64,000 bases of DNA, from positions 1,302,001-1,366,000 of the forward strand of contig CAVVWN010000008.1 in assembly GCA_963752045.1 (NCBI GenBank), in the 5' to 3' direction. Below are positions 24,417-32,980 of the stretch, one piece after another. Within the stretch, counting starts at the first letter, position 1; every line of letters begins with the position of its first letter. The position numbers were made by a program, and so were the translations under genes. Source of the stretch: DATKDF01 sp963752045. GTDB taxonomy: Bacteria; Acidobacteriota; Vicinamibacteria; Vicinamibacterales; SCN-69-37. Below the pieces are notes generated by a model. That model ran no database searches. It worked only from the letters and a program-made list of their open reading frames with translations, and was not told the origin of the DNA.

Positions 24417-25231
24417 CGCGCGGCGGACGCCGGCGCCGCTTCCACTTCGAACTTCGCCTTGATCGCCTCGAGGTACAGCATCGCGAGCAGCTCGTTGCCA
24501 GCTTCGCTGATGTGCAGGCCGTCGGGCGTGATGTACTGCTCGGTGAGCTGCGGGTAGATGTCGACGAGCGTTGCGCCTTCCTTGCCGGCTATCCGTGCCA
24601 CGGTCTCGTTGTAGGGCACGACTTCGTCGACCGACGAGGCGCGGCGGCCGTCCTCCACCTGGCGAGGAAGCGTCGAGAGGAACACCGTGAGGCCCCGGGC
24701 GCGCGCCGCCTTGACGAGCTCCTCGAGCGCGTCGGCCGTCGAGCTGATCGAGGCGCCGCCGTTCAGATCGTTCACGCCCGTCATGATGATGATGGCCTGC
24801 GGCGTGAGTTGCTCGATGAGGTCCAGCATCCGCGACAGGCCCTCCGAAGCTCGCTCGCCGCCCTTGCCCCCGTTGAAGACCTTGACCTCCTGCGCCGTGT
24901 AGCGGGCGGTGACGAGCGCCTGCAACTTGGCCGGATACGACGTGGCCACGCCGGGCGTGGACGGGTCGTGGAAGCCCGGCAGAAGGACCGGTTCGAAGAT
25001 GCCGGTCGACTCGCCCTCGGTGAGGCTGTCGCCGAAGGCCAGGATGCGGCCGATCGAGAGGCCCGGCGGCGGGGGTGGCGGCGGTGGTGGCGGCTGCGGC
25101 GTGGGCACCGGCGTGACTGGGGGTTGTGGCGCCGGCGAGGGTGCCGTGGGGTTGCTGCCGCAGGCCGCGAGGGCGGCGAGGGCCATCACCACGGCCAGCC
25201 ATGCGAATGAGGGACTCCGAAGGCGAAACAC
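24404..25231 (-). CDS. SGNH/GDSL-family hydrolase lipoprotein
   Basis: A 275-residue lipoprotein esterase. The signal and lipobox LAAC (Cys24) are followed by a Pro-rich linker with a run of ten prolines (about residues 46-55). The catalytic domain shows block I FGDSLTEG with the nucleophilic Ser, the Gly of block II in GGKGGERASEG, block III GVNDL with the oxyanion Asn, and block V DGLHISEAG with the catalytic Asp and His. The acyl substrate is unknown. Divergent from the GT4 gene at 25338 and convergent, overlapping by 13 bp, with the other proline-linked lipoprotein. Confidence 0.92.
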   Translation of the reverse strand: MFRLRSPSFAWLAVVMALAALAACGSNPTAPSPAPQPPVTPVPTPQPPPPPPPPPPGLSIGRILAFGDSLTEGESTGIFEPVLLPGFHDPSTPGVATSYPAKLQALVTARYTAQEVKVFNGGKGGERASEGLSRMLDLIEQLTPQAIIIMTGVNDLNGGASISSTADALEELVKAARARGLTVFLSTLPRQVEDGRRASSVDEVVPYNETVARIAGKEGATLVDIYPQLTEQYITPDGLHISEAGNELLAMLYLEAIKAKFEVEAAPASAARYRP

Positions 25232-25274
25232 GACCTCACAGTTTGCCGGAATGCGGTCTGGACGCGCAAGCGGC

Positions 25275-25304
25275 TTGGCTTCGCTCCGGACCGGCCGGTA
25301 GAAT
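25275..25304 (+). promoter_or_regulatory. Candidate sigma70 promoter of the glycan locus
   Basis: TTGGCT (25275-25280) and TAGAAT (25299-25304) are 18 bp apart, 33 bp upstream of the GT4 start at 25338. This could drive the long overlapping gene series that begins there. Assigned by consensus only. Confidence 0.4.
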
Positions 25305-25337
25305 AGCCGCGGTTGCTCGGCCCCTCAGATCCTCGAC

Positions 25338-26555
25338 ATGCCTGTTGATCGCGTCGCCGATCGCCCGTTGCACATTCTCCACGTCTGCGATCACCTGGGT
25401 TGGGAGGGGTCGCGCATGCACGGCGTCAAGCGCCTCTTTGGGTGGATGATTCCGCGCTTCGACCCCGCGCGGTTCAAGGTGTCGCTCGTGAGCCTCCGGA
25501 AGCGGGACCTGTCGGAGGAAACGCTCGACGCACTGGGCATCGACATCACGTACCTCGAGAAGTCGAAGTTCGATCCCCGCACGTGGCCCGCCCTGCAGCG
25601 CATCGTGGACGAAAAAGAGATCGACGTCCTGCACCTGCACGGCTACGGCGCCACGACCTTCGGGCGTCTGGTCGGGGCGTGGAAACGGCTGCCGGTCGTG
25701 GTGCACGAGCACGCCAACCTCACCGACACGCCCTGGTTCCAGAAGGTCGCCGATCGGCTGCTCGAGCCCTACACGGACATCGCCATCGCGGTCTCGGAGA
25801 GCACGGCGGAGTTCGTCCGGCGCGCCCGGCTGGTTCGGCCCGAGCGCGTGAAGGTGGTTTATCTCGGCGCGCCGCTCGACGAGTTCAGCGCACCGCGGAC
25901 GGCCGGCGATGTTGCCGCCACGCGGGCCGAGATCGGAGCGCGCCCGGACGACTTCGTGGTCGGGACCGTCACGCGCCTGCACGATTCGAAGGGGAATGAG
26001 TACCTGGTCGATGCGGCCGCGACAGTGGTGCGCGAGCGCCCTCAGGCGAAGTTCTTTCTGTTCGGCGAGGGACCGTTGCGTTCGACGCTCGAAGCGCGGG
26101 CCGCGGCGCTCGGTCTGGGCGACCGCTTCGTCTTCGGTGGGTTCGTCAAGGACGTGGCCGCCGTGCTCTGGGCGTTCGACCTGTCGGTGTTTCCGTCGCT
26201 CTGGGAAGGGACGCCGCTCACGGTCTTCGAGGCAATGGCCGCGCGACGCCCAATCGTGGCCACCGATGCCGACGGGCTCCTCGACGTGCTTAGCGACGGA
26301 CGGGACGCGCGCATCGTGCCGAAACGGGACGCGGATGCCCTCGCCCGGGCGATCGTCACCCTCATCGACGACCCGGGTGAACGGGCGCGGCTCGCCTCCG
26401 AGGCGGCGCGGACGTCGGCCGAATACGACATCACCGCCTTCGTGCGCAAGATGGAACAGCTGTACGTCATCCTGCACCGCGAGTCGCGCGCGCGGAAACG
26501 CCGGATAGCCGAGACGGTGGACCTGTCCTTCCTCGCCCGAAGGGTCCCGGCATGA
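25338..26555 (+). CDS. Family 4 glycosyltransferase
   Basis: A 405-residue GT-B glycosyltransferase. The N-terminal domain carries the GT4 acceptor-side pattern (HILHVCDHLGWEGSRMHGV, VLHLHGYGATTFGRL, HEHANLT) and the C-terminal domain the donor-binding motifs VGTVTRLHDSKGN and PSLWEGTPLTVFEAMAARRP with the E-x7-E pair. It uses an activated nucleotide sugar to extend a glycan or glycolipid; specificity unknown. First gene of the glycan locus; its stop overlaps the next start as ATGA. Confidence 0.93.
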   Translation: MPVDRVADRPLHILHVCDHLGWEGSRMHGVKRLFGWMIPRFDPARFKVSLVSLRKRDLSEETLDALGIDITYLEKSKFDPRTWPALQRIVDEKEIDVLHLHGYGATTFGRLVGAWKRLPVVVHEHANLTDTPWFQKVADRLLEPYTDIAIAVSESTAEFVRRARLVRPERVKVVYLGAPLDEFSAPRTAGDVAATRAEIGARPDDFVVGTVTRLHDSKGNEYLVDAAATVVRERPQAKFFLFGEGPLRSTLEARAAALGLGDRFVFGGFVKDVAAVLWAFDLSVFPSLWEGTPLTVFEAMAARRPIVATDADGLLDVLSDGRDARIVPKRDADALARAIVTLIDDPGERARLASEAARTSAEYDITAFVRKMEQLYVILHRESRARKRRIAETVDLSFLARRVPA

Positions 26556-28537
26556 CGACCTCCGGGGAGGCCGCCCGCCGCCGGGCCGGCTGGCTCGGTG
26601 CGTTCCTCGTGGCGCTGGTCTACGGCGGGCTGGCTCTGAATGTCGACGTGCCGGCGGCCGCCGGCGGCATCTTCAGCGACGAGGCCACCTACTACCTCAT
26701 GGGCCACAGCCTTGCGGCCGATGGCGACCTCGAGTACCGGCGCGAGGACCTCGAACGCGTCTGGAGCGAGTTCCCGAGCGGTCCGGCTGGCGTGTTCCTC
26801 AAGCGGGGCACGGACGTCACGGGCGTCGCCGTCACGGCGACGCCGCCGTTTGTCACGTTCCCCGGCGTGCCGGACCCGGATCGCACGCGGCTCTACTACG
26901 GCAAGTCGTTCATCTACCCGCTCGTGGCCGCGCCGCTCGTGTGGCTGTTCGGGACGAGTGGCTTCCTCCTGCTGAACGCGCTGCTGCTCGCGGCGGCCTT
27001 CCTCATCGCGTACAGCGTGTCGAGTCGGATGTCAGGCGCCACAAACGGCTTCCTGCTCGCATCGGCTTTCGTCTTTGCGACGGTCGTGCCCGTGTACGCC
27101 GTGTGGATCACGCCGGAGCTGTTCAACTTCGTGCTCGGGTTGTGGGCGTATTCCCTGTGGCTGGGGAAATACGTGTCCGGGCCGGCTGAAGCCGGCCCCT
27201 CCAGCACCGGGATGCAGGAGGGGCGGGCTTCAGCGCGCCCAGCCGAACAGCAGGACGGCCGGGCTTCAGCCCGCCCTGCCGACGACCCACGCGGGGCGGC
27301 CAGCGACCTGTTCGCCGCGGCGATCATCGGCGTGGCGACCTTTTCGAAGGTCACAAGCGTGCTCCTGGTGGTGCCGATGGTGGCCTGGCACCTGTATCGC
27401 CGTGAGTGGCGGCGGGCCCTGCTGTCGGGTGTGGCTTGTGGCCTGGTCGCCGCGGCGCTCTTTGGCGCCAATGTCGTGGTGAGCGGCGAATGGAACTACC
27501 AGGGCGGGGAGCGCCGCACCTGCTACGGCACGTTTCCATTCCAGCAGGGCGAGGCCGGCCTCGAAGTGTGCGACGAGCGCGCGCGTAACGAGGCGCTCGG
27601 AAACGTGATCTTCGACGAGGACGTGTTCTGGTCGAACCTCCGAGCCAATCTGGGGTACTTCTTCGTCGGCCGTAACTCGGGACTCGTCGCGTACTTCTTC
27701 CCGGCCGTGTTCGGCATGGTGGCGCTCGCGTTCGCAGGGCGGCGGCGCCAGGTCTGGCAGTGGTTCGTCCTCGGCGGCGTCCTGCTGCAGATCCTGCTGT
27801 TCGTGATCTCGCTGCCCAACACCTACTTCGGCGGCGGCGGATCGGTCGGGAATCGGTACTTCATGGGCGTGTACGGTGTGTGCCTGTTTCTGCTGCCACC
27901 CGTGCGGTCGCGAGTCGCGGCGCTCGTGCCCTGGCTCGTCGGCGCGGCTTTCATGGCGGGCCTCGTGTTGATGCCGTTCCGCACGTCGCTGCGCCCCTTC
28001 GAGCACCAGAAGGCCGGGCTGTTCCGCCTGTTGCCCGTCGAGCTCACGAACATCAACGATCTGCCGCTCATGAACCAGCGGGAGCGGAACTTCTGGTGGG
28101 GCGACAACGCGGAGCTCGGTTACCCCGGCTTTCAGATCTTCTACCTTGACGACAATTCGTACCTGCAGGAAGCCGACAGGCTGAGCCTCTGGATTCGCGG
28201 CGGCAGCCGGGCGGAGTGGATCGTGAGAACCGTCGACGCGGTCAGCCGGTTGCGCCTGCACCTGCGGGCCGGGCCGGTGCCGACGTCGGTGACCGTGCGC
28301 GCGGGCGGAAAGACGCAGAGCGTCGACCTCGACGCCGGAGCCGACGCGGTGCTGCTCTTCGACCTTCCTCCGGGGTTTCCCTACAAGCACGAACGGCCGG
28401 TCGAGAGCCCGGGCCCGACCTACGCCTGGGTGGTCTCCGTGTCGAGCACGGGCGGCTTCACGCCCGCCCTCTTCGAGCCCGGCTCGCCCGACGTGCGGTT
28501 TCTCGGCGTCCTGGTGACGCCGTACGTCGTCCCATGA
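26552..28537 (+). CDS. Polytopic GT-C-like membrane protein
   Basis: A 661-residue membrane protein with about ten hydrophobic segments and a C-terminal periplasmic domain. The early loop FSDEATYYLMGHSLAADGDLEY, with acidic residues after the first helix, is the place of the catalytic Asp/Glu of GT-C lipid-linked-sugar transferases, which supports a transferase using polyprenyl-phosphate sugars. A 108-bp palindromic insertion (27177-27284) encodes a Gly/Ala/Arg-rich in-frame stretch, VSGPAEAGPSSTG to ARPADDP, in a loop between helices. ATGA overlaps on both sides tie it to the neighbouring genes. The exact enzymatic role is unknown. Confidence 0.8.
   Translation: MTTSGEAARRRAGWLGAFLVALVYGGLALNVDVPAAAGGIFSDEATYYLMGHSLAADGDLEYRREDLERVWSEFPSGPAGVFLKRGTDVTGVAVTATPPFVTFPGVPDPDRTRLYYGKSFIYPLVAAPLVWLFGTSGFLLLNALLLAAAFLIAYSVSSRMSGATNGFLLASAFVFATVVPVYAVWITPELFNFVLGLWAYSLWLGKYVSGPAEAGPSSTGMQEGRASARPAEQQDGRASARPADDPRGAASDLFAAAIIGVATFSKVTSVLLVVPMVAWHLYRREWRRALLSGVACGLVAAALFGANVVVSGEWNYQGGERRTCYGTFPFQQGEAGLEVCDERARNEALGNVIFDEDVFWSNLRANLGYFFVGRNSGLVAYFFPAVFGMVALAFAGRRRQVWQWFVLGGVLLQILLFVISLPNTYFGGGGSVGNRYFMGVYGVCLFLLPPVRSRVAALVPWLVGAAFMAGLVLMPFRTSLRPFEHQKAGLFRLLPVELTNINDLPLMNQRERNFWWGDNAELGYPGFQIFYLDDNSYLQEADRLSLWIRGGSRAEWIVRTVDAVSRLRLHLRAGPVPTSVTVRAGGKTQSVDLDAGADAVLLFDLPPGFPYKHERPVESPGPTYAWVVSVSSTGGFTPALFEPGSPDVRFLGVLVTPYVVP
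27177..27284. repeat. Palindromic (REP-like) element inserted in frame
   Basis: Three hairpins with TGAA or TTCA loops lie in line: GGGCCGGC-TGAA-GCCGGCCC (27179-27198), GGGCGGGCTTCAGCGCGCCC (27221-27240) and an imperfect CGGGCTTCAGCCCG (about 27260-27273). The AGGAGGGGCGGGCTTCAG-type core is the kind of sequence dispersed between genes in many environmental genomes. Here it sits inside a coding frame, adds a multiple of three bases and no stop codon, and translates to the GRASARP-type repeats seen in such cases. Confidence 0.8.
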
Positions 28538-30279
28538 AGCGGCAGACCCTCGCGGCCGTGGTCGTGGGTTGCGTGCTGGCCGCCTGGCTCACGTACCCGA
28601 CGATCGTGCACCCGGGGTCGATGGCGAGGGTCGATACCAACGACGGGCGCTTCAGCGTGTGGAACGTCGCGTGGGTCGCGCACGCCCTCACCACGGATCC
28701 GGGGCGCCTGTTCGACGCGAACATCTTCTACCCGCATACCGGAACGCTGGCCTATTCGGAAGCAAACCTCGTGGCAGGACTGCTGGCCACTCCGGTCTAC
28801 GCACTCGGCAGAAACCCGGTGGCCGCGCACAACGTCGTGGTCTACGCGGCCTTCGTCTTCTCGTTTGTCGCGATGTGGGCGCTCGTGCGCCGCCTGACGG
28901 GCGACGGCCTGGCGGGGTTCGTCTCGGCCACGGCCTACGCGTTCGCACCGTTCGTGTCGGCGAGGACGGCGCACATCCAGCTGCTCATGGTCTTCGTGTT
29001 TCCGGTCGTCATGCTGGCGTTTCATCGGTTTGCCGATGAGCCAGGCACGCGGCGCGGCGCCGCGCTCGGGGCGGCCCTGGCGCTTGCGGCCCTCGCGTGC
29101 GGCTACTACGGCATCTTCGCGGGACTTGCCGTGGGCCTGGCCGGCGTCTGGTTCGCCTTTGGCCGGCTGGCGGTGATTCGCTACGGCGCAGGCCTCTTCG
29201 TGGCGCTCGTCGTGGCTGCCGTCATCGTCTTTCCGGTGTTCGTGCCGTACATGGAGTTGCGATCGGCCACCGGAACCCGTACGCAGCTCGACGTCGAGGA
29301 ACTCCGGTCCTACTCGGCCGACGCCCGCGCGTACATCACCTCGCCGGCCGGCGCGCATCAGTGGTTGCTCACGCTCTTTGGACAGGGGCGTGAGGTCCTG
29401 TTTCCCGGCTTCGTCGTCACGCTGGCGGCACTTGCGGCGGCGACGTACCGTCGCCGGGAGGACGGTGAGGCAGTCACGGCAGCGACTGCGCCGGCCGGGG
29501 GCCGCTCATCCACGTCCGTGCTGCCCGGGGCCGTCGGGCCGGAGGAACTGGCCGAGAGCAGTTGGTTCGGCACTCGAGACGTGAGCGCACCGAGTCCGCC
29601 TGGTGCCACGATCGGATTCTACGTGGCCCTCGCTTTTCTGGCGGTCTGGGCGTCGTTCGGGCCGGATGGCGGGCTGTACATGTGGCTGTCGGACCTGCTG
29701 CCTGTCATGTCGTTCCTGCGCGCGCCGGCGCGCTTCGGCATCGTCGTGGTGTTCGCGCTGGCCGTGCTCGCCGGCTACGGCGTGAGCGCCCTGCTGCCCA
29801 TGCGGCGGAGGGGACTGGTGGTGGCCGTGCTGACGCTCGCGACGGCCCTCGAGGTGTCGGCCGCCCCGTGGCCGCTGCGGCCGGTTCCACCAGTGTCAGC
29901 CGCGCATCGCATGCTGGCGGAACTGCCTCCGGGACCCGTCGTCGAGTTTCACTTCCCGTACCAGCCAGCCGACCTGCACCAGCACGCGCGGTACATGTTC
30001 CGGTCCATGTGGCATTGGCAGCCGCTCGTCAACGGCTACAGCGACTACATCCCGCCCGACTTCCGGGAGATCATGGTACCCATCAACGGATTTCCGGATG
30101 CGGCGTCGTTCCGGATCCTGGAGGAGCGGAACGTCCGCTACGTGACGTTCGACATGGAGACGTACGGGCCGGAAGCGCGAGCCGTGCTCATGTCGCGCTT
30201 TCCGGCCTATCGTGCCTATCTGCGCCCGCTCGTCGAGACCGGCGATATCTGGCTCTACGAGATTGTCGATTACCCGTGA
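28534..30279 (+). CDS. Polytopic membrane protein (YfhO/GT-C type)
   Basis: A 581-residue membrane protein coupled by ATGA to the preceding GT-C-like gene. It has about eleven hydrophobic segments, with a conserved-looking first periplasmic loop (SMARVDTNDGRFSVWNVAWVAHAL) and DANIFYPHTGTLAYSEANLVAGLLATPVY, features of YfhO/DUF6541-like glycosylation proteins. A low-complexity cytoplasmic loop (about 310-350) separates the two halves, and the soluble C-terminus holds HFPYQPADLHQHARYMF. The last third is overlapped by the antisense extension of the GT39-type gene. Role in glycan assembly is inferred from neighbours. Confidence 0.8.
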   Translation: MKRQTLAAVVVGCVLAAWLTYPTIVHPGSMARVDTNDGRFSVWNVAWVAHALTTDPGRLFDANIFYPHTGTLAYSEANLVAGLLATPVYALGRNPVAAHNVVVYAAFVFSFVAMWALVRRLTGDGLAGFVSATAYAFAPFVSARTAHIQLLMVFVFPVVMLAFHRFADEPGTRRGAALGAALALAALACGYYGIFAGLAVGLAGVWFAFGRLAVIRYGAGLFVALVVAAVIVFPVFVPYMELRSATGTRTQLDVEELRSYSADARAYITSPAGAHQWLLTLFGQGREVLFPGFVVTLAALAAATYRRREDGEAVTAATAPAGGRSSTSVLPGAVGPEELAESSWFGTRDVSAPSPPGATIGFYVALAFLAVWASFGPDGGLYMWLSDLLPVMSFLRAPARFGIVVVFALAVLAGYGVSALLPMRRRGLVVAVLTLATALEVSAAPWPLRPVPPVSAAHRMLAELPPGPVVEFHFPYQPADLHQHARYMFRSMWHWQPLVNGYSDYIPPDFREIMVPINGFPDAASFRILEERNVRYVTFDMETYGPEARAVLMSRFPAYRAYLRPLVETGDIWLYEIVDYP

Positions 30280-31884
30280 CGTCGCCTGGAAGATCGCGAT
30301 TTCCGGGTTGGCCTTGTCGAGGTTCGTGAACGGGTCTTCGACGCGATCGGTGAAACGCCCGGTCCAGGCGAACGCCGTGCCTCTCAGTGGATTCTTGTAT
30401 CGGAAGACCTCACGATACGCGCCCGTGCCGCGCTCGAGCCATTCGAGCCAGAGCCGGCGGGGCGTGCCGGTCTCGAATCGCGCCACCCACTCGGTGTTGA
30501 CGACGATGAAGTCGGGTCGGGCGAGGGCGGTGGCCTCGATGGTCGGCGTGAGCAGGACCGTGTCGTGCGCGTCGAGGCGCGGCAGGTACAGGGTGAGGCC
30601 CGCGTAGCCGACGACGGCGCCGTCGTCGACGTGTTCGGCGAGCCACGCCTCAGCCGCATAGCGGGAGTCGCCGACGAGCAGGGCGTCGACCGAGACCGTT
30701 CGCCAGATCAGAAGGACCAGCGCGAGCGTGATGAGCGCGCGCGCGAAGACGCGCGCGTGCTGCGCCGTGAACAACCGGTGCGCGCCCGCAGCCGCAACCG
30801 GTGCGAGGAGCAGGACGGCCGGCATCACGAAACGGTCGTACACGTAGCCGGCAGGAACGATGAATGTGGCGAAGTAGGACAGCACGGCGAGACCGAGCCA
30901 AGCCGGCGGTCTGGTCTGCCGGTTCGTGAGCGCCGCGACGAGCATCAGGCCGCCACCCCATCCGGCGCTGAATGCCACGCACCGCCACGTGGCCGCGGCG
31001 AGGTCGGCGACTCCGGCCGGCGTCATCGCGTACATGCGGTAGTTGGCGCTGGCAGGGCCAATGACGGCCTGCACGTGTGCGATGAGGCCGGAGGGGTTGA
31101 GAAATGCGTTGTGAGCGACGAGAAACGTCGCAGCCGCCGCGCCGGCCGAGAGCGCTCCGTAGCCAAACCGCCTGGTGCGCCAGGCGAGGTGCGCGGCCGG
31201 CAGAAGGTAGAAGCCATACGCCTGGTCCTTGGTCGCGATCGCCAGGGCGGCGGCCACGCCGAAACCGACGAAGTCACGGAGTCGACCCTCCCCGTGCGCT
31301 CGAACGAGCAGCACGAAGGAGAGCATCACCCAGAACGTGTACGGCACGTCGAGGTTGGACGTCTTCGCGTAGTAGGCCAGGGGCAGGGAGGTTGCCGTCA
31401 CGAGCACGGCCAGCCACTGGGGCGTGGCAGGCCGGAGCAGGCGAGCGAGCAGGCCGGCAAGCGTGAGGCAGCCCATCGCCATGACGAGGCTCACGAGCCT
31501 GAACTGGACCATCAGGATGTCATCGGTCTTTACGCCGGCGGCGACGAGGTCCAGGCGCTCGGCCACAAGGGCTGGGGCGGCCGCGAGGGCGAGCACCGCA
31601 AAGTGGAACGGCGGGTACTTGTCGTGCCAGCCGCCGGCGAACCGCTGGCTCACGGCCTGTCGCACGGCCGGAGGGTCGATTTCGTCCGGAGCCCAACTCG
31701 GTCCGGGGAGACCCCAGGTGAGGCCGAGGCCGAAGACGACAAGGGCCGCGAGGAGCACGAGCCGGGTCGACCAATCTCCCGCGAGCGTCCCCGCTCCGAC
31801 GGCCAACCTGAGGAGCCGGCCCGCCGCCACCGTCAGTGCGCCAAGCCAGGCAACGGACGTGACTGCGATGAGCGCCGCGTTCAC
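29896..31884 (-). CDS. Dolichyl-phosphate-mannose-type glycosyltransferase (GT39/PMT_2)
   Basis: A 662-residue ORF from GTG 31884. The conserved part, about residues 1-535, is a polytopic GT-C protein: an acidic first loop (GPSWAPDEIDPPAVRQAVSQRF), the HDKYPPFHFAVLALAAAP segment typical of PMT_2 proteins, YYAKTSNLDVPYTFWV and about ten membrane helices, ending near NPEIAIFQ. From about 30280 the frame continues without a stop for 384 bp, wholly antisense to the coding 3' end of the neighbouring gene, where the composition becomes Arg/Asp/Val-rich and unprotein-like. The natural stop is probably lost. It starts 10 bp after the flippase-like gene on the same strand. Confidence 0.8.
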   Translation of the reverse strand: MNAALIAVTSVAWLGALTVAAGRLLRLAVGAGTLAGDWSTRLVLLAALVVFGLGLTWGLPGPSWAPDEIDPPAVRQAVSQRFAGGWHDKYPPFHFAVLALAAAPALVAERLDLVAAGVKTDDILMVQFRLVSLVMAMGCLTLAGLLARLLRPATPQWLAVLVTATSLPLAYYAKTSNLDVPYTFWVMLSFVLLVRAHGEGRLRDFVGFGVAAALAIATKDQAYGFYLLPAAHLAWRTRRFGYGALSAGAAAATFLVAHNAFLNPSGLIAHVQAVIGPASANYRMYAMTPAGVADLAAATWRCVAFSAGWGGGLMLVAALTNRQTRPPAWLGLAVLSYFATFIVPAGYVYDRFVMPAVLLLAPVAAAGAHRLFTAQHARVFARALITLALVLLIWRTVSVDALLVGDSRYAAEAWLAEHVDDGAVVGYAGLTLYLPRLDAHDTVLLTPTIEATALARPDFIVVNTEWVARFETGTPRRLWLEWLERGTGAYREVFRYKNPLRGTAFAWTGRFTDRVEDPFTNLDKANPEIAIFQATSRVIDNLVEPDIAGLDERAQIGTIGRKARHEHGSRFRPVRLHVERHVADVPLLQDPERRRIRKSVDGYHDLPEVGRDVVAVAVDERLPMPHGPEHVPRVLVQVGWLVREVKLDDGSRRQFRQHAMRG

Positions 31885-31894
31885 GGCCGGTGCC

Positions 31895-32890
31895 TCACCC
31901 GTCGGCGCGCCGCGATCCCCTCGCGAGGTACACGACGGCGCCGCTCGTCGAGAACAGCATGATCAGGACTGCGCCGAGAAAGGACAGGGCGAGGGCCGAT
32001 TCGAGGCTGAGGCCGAGCCGGGTGAAGTAGAAGCCGAACGTGGCTTCGCGGACGCCGAAGCCGTTGACCGAGATGGGCAGCATCTGCATCACGAACGACA
32101 GCGGCACGACGAGGCCAAGATGGGAAAGGGCGACATCGATGTGGAGCCCGCGCGCGATGAGGGCGTAGAAGAGCACGAGGATGCCTTGCACGAGGATCGC
32201 GCCGGCAAAACAACCGATCAGCTTGCCGGGCGACTCCCGGAACTTCGCGAGGCCGCCGACCAGCCGGCCGATGCGCTCGGACACCCACTCCTGATGGATG
32301 ACGCGGAGGGGGCCGAGCAGGCGGCCAACCAGGTCGGCGCGCATGATGGCGACGCCGGTGGCGACGGCGCCGGCGAAGAGCATGGCCCACAGGACGCTCG
32401 GGCCGAGCGGGCCGACGACCTGGCTGGCCGTGGCCGCGCCGGTGGCCCCGAGCGCCGCCACGAAGAGCAGGCCGAGCAGGCCGAGACCCCGGTCGAGCAG
32501 CACGATCGTGGTGGCGATGGTCTTCGAGCCGGCCGCTCGGGCGGTGTCGGTCACCCGGATCACGTCGCCGCCGATGTTCGACGGCAGAAAGTTGTTGAAG
32601 AACGTGGCGACGAGGAAGGAGTTGGTGAGCGCGCCGAGGCGCATGTCGACGTGCTGGGCCCGGAGCAGCAGGTCCCACCGCCATGCACTCAGCAGGATCA
32701 TGACGAGGTAACTGCCGAGGGCGGCGGCCAGCCACGCCGCTGAGGCTTCGCGCGCCGTCTGCCAGAGCAGGGCGAGGTCGACACGGCTGAGCAGGAGGTA
32801 GAGCAGGCCCCCGCTCGTGAGAATCTTTACAGCCCAGACGAGGATGGTTCGCCCTGTCCGGTGTCGTGGCGCAGCCGGAGTGTCCGCCAT
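31895..32890 (-). CDS. Lysylphosphatidylglycerol synthase TM / AglD-like flippase family protein
   Basis: A 331-residue membrane protein of the UPF0104/LPG_synthase_TM family (MprF N-domain, AglD). Eight to nine hydrophobic segments carry the family motifs: an N-terminal W-rich helix (LGSYLVMILLSAWRWDLLL), the NSFLVATFFNNFLPSNIGGDVIR loop with the conserved Asn-Pro-Gly pattern, and VPLSFVMQMLPISVNGFGVREATF. In the family such proteins translocate lipids or are linked to lipid-linked glycan handling. It precedes the GT39-type gene in a two-gene minus-strand unit and is divergent from a GT4 gene. Confidence 0.88.
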   Translation of the reverse strand: MADTPAAPRHRTGRTILVWAVKILTSGGLLYLLLSRVDLALLWQTAREASAAWLAAALGSYLVMILLSAWRWDLLLRAQHVDMRLGALTNSFLVATFFNNFLPSNIGGDVIRVTDTARAAGSKTIATTIVLLDRGLGLLGLLFVAALGATGAATASQVVGPLGPSVLWAMLFAGAVATGVAIMRADLVGRLLGPLRVIHQEWVSERIGRLVGGLAKFRESPGKLIGCFAGAILVQGILVLFYALIARGLHIDVALSHLGLVVPLSFVMQMLPISVNGFGVREATFGFYFTRLGLSLESALALSFLGAVLIMLFSTSGAVVYLARGSRRADG

Positions 32891-32980
32891 GGTGTCTGCA
32901 CGGGAGACAGCGGTCGGCCCCGGGCGGCGTAGTGTAGCATGTAGCCTTCGTGACACTGCCCGCGCGATCGGGCCTCCTGC

